From NCBI GenBank assembly GCA_012800475.1, contig JAAZJF010000028.1, positions 1 to 13,586 of the forward strand: DNA of 13,586 bases, written 5' to 3'. Positions 13,187-13,586 of this stretch are shown one piece after another. Source of the stretch: Gammaproteobacteria bacterium. Lineage in GTDB: Bacteria > Pseudomonadota > Gammaproteobacteria > Pseudomonadales > Pseudomonadaceae. Positions within the stretch are counted from its first letter, which is position 1. Each line of letters begins with the position of its first letter. The notes under the pieces were generated by a model. That model was not told the origin of the DNA and made no database searches. It was given only the letters and a program-made list of their open reading frames with translations. A program made the translations under genes and the position numbers.

Positions 13187-13586
13187 GCTTGGTAAATAAT
13201 ACCTGGACTGCACTGCACCATAGTGTACAACTCAGGCAAACCATTTAAGGCCTCTGAAGCGCCCAACACCAAATAACCACCCGGCTTTAAAGTAGCGTGG
13301 ATGCGCGTCAAGATATCTTTTTTGGCTTCTGACGAGAAGTAAATCAGTACATTTCGACAAAACACCACATCAAACTTACCTAAGCCTGCGAAGCTATCGA
13401 GCAAGTTACCCGTACGAAAATCGATACGACTCTTAAGGGCTGATTTCACCTGCCAAGTGCCTGCTGGCGTTTTATCAAAGTAATTGGCTAAACGCTCACT
13501 GGATAAGCCACGCCCAATCGCCAGACTGTCGTACTCACCTTTTTTACAAGCTTGCACCATAGTGGGTGATAGATCTGTGGCCACAA
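13180..13586 (-). CDS. cheR: Chemotaxis protein methyltransferase CheR, C-terminal part (cut by window edge)
   Basis: About 135 C-terminal residues of a CheR, which methylates glutamates of chemoreceptors using SAM in receptor adaptation. Visible are VATDLSPTMVQACKKGEYDS (the acidic SAM-ribose-binding segment), the region around FRTGNLLDSF, FDVVFCRNVLIYF and LKPGGYLVLGASEALNGL, all in the normal order for the C-terminal domain. The reading frame stays open to the right edge. The GTG at 13584 is an internal valine, not the start. The N-terminal helical receptor-binding domain lies outside. No receptor-tethering pentapeptide domain or TPR fusion is seen after the methyltransferase. The sequence ends normally before the shared terminator. 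Confidence 0.92.
   Translation of the reverse strand, partial: VATDLSPTMVQACKKGEYDSLAIGRGLSSERLANYFDKTPAGTWQVKSALKSRIDFRTGNLLDSFAGLGKFDVVFCRNVLIYFSSEAKKDILTRIHATLKPGGYLVLGASEALNGLPELYTMVQCSPGIIYQAK

Overview
The window looks like a chromosomal core-gene segment of a gammaproteobacterium of the Pseudomonadaceae type with moderate base composition (roughly half G+C by eye, lower than typical Pseudomonas). This placement is inference. It rests on gene content and protein resemblance: a Prc-family tail-specific protease and an FKBP lipoprotein in one neighbourhood, a GldA/GldF/GldG-like ABC set, TcdA, RlmA, a YpfJ-type metallopeptidase and a CheR with Pseudomonas-like sequence. I see no insertion sequence, prophage, integron, CRISPR array, tRNA or rRNA.

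Layout. Positions 1-1705 (minus) carry an ABC exporter operon: ATPase, then permease (ATGA overlap), then the first codons of a GldG-like auxiliary protein. Positions 1706-2193 are non-coding. They hold a probable promoter, a yybP-ykoY-type manganese riboswitch and a hairpin that can mask the ribosome binding site of the next gene, a TMEM165/GDT1 (UPF0016) Mn2+ exporter at 2194-2760. Facing it is a quinone oxidoreductase gene (2835-3794, minus), which is divergent from the large periplasmic protease gene prc (3890-6016, plus). Prc ends at a clear terminator. Next come three tightly coupled minus-strand genes (6114-7268): an HTH regulator, a small unrecognised protein and a Sel1-repeat protein. 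Further minus-strand genes are an FKBP-type peptidyl-prolyl isomerase lipoprotein with its own terminator (7436-8206) and tcdA (8371-9186). Divergent from tcdA is a plus-strand run: rlmA, a conserved small protein of unknown function, a YpfJ-like zinc metallopeptidase, and after a short gap a membrane-anchored FMN/[3Fe-4S] glutamate-synthase-domain protein. A strong two-way terminator at 13131-13158 separates this from the 3' end of a cheR gene that runs off the right edge.

How they fit together. The window mixes envelope quality control (Prc, FKBP lipoprotein, YpfJ-like protease), RNA modification (TcdA on tRNA, RlmA on 23S rRNA), metal homeostasis (Mn2+ exporter under a Mn2+ riboswitch), transport and chemotaxis. 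The best regulatory find is the riboswitch with a readable translational expression platform. The least understood parts are the three-gene HTH operon, the 124-residue protein between rlmA and the metallopeptidase, and the stand-alone glutamate-synthase-domain protein. I found nothing that clearly amounts to a new defence or mobile system.
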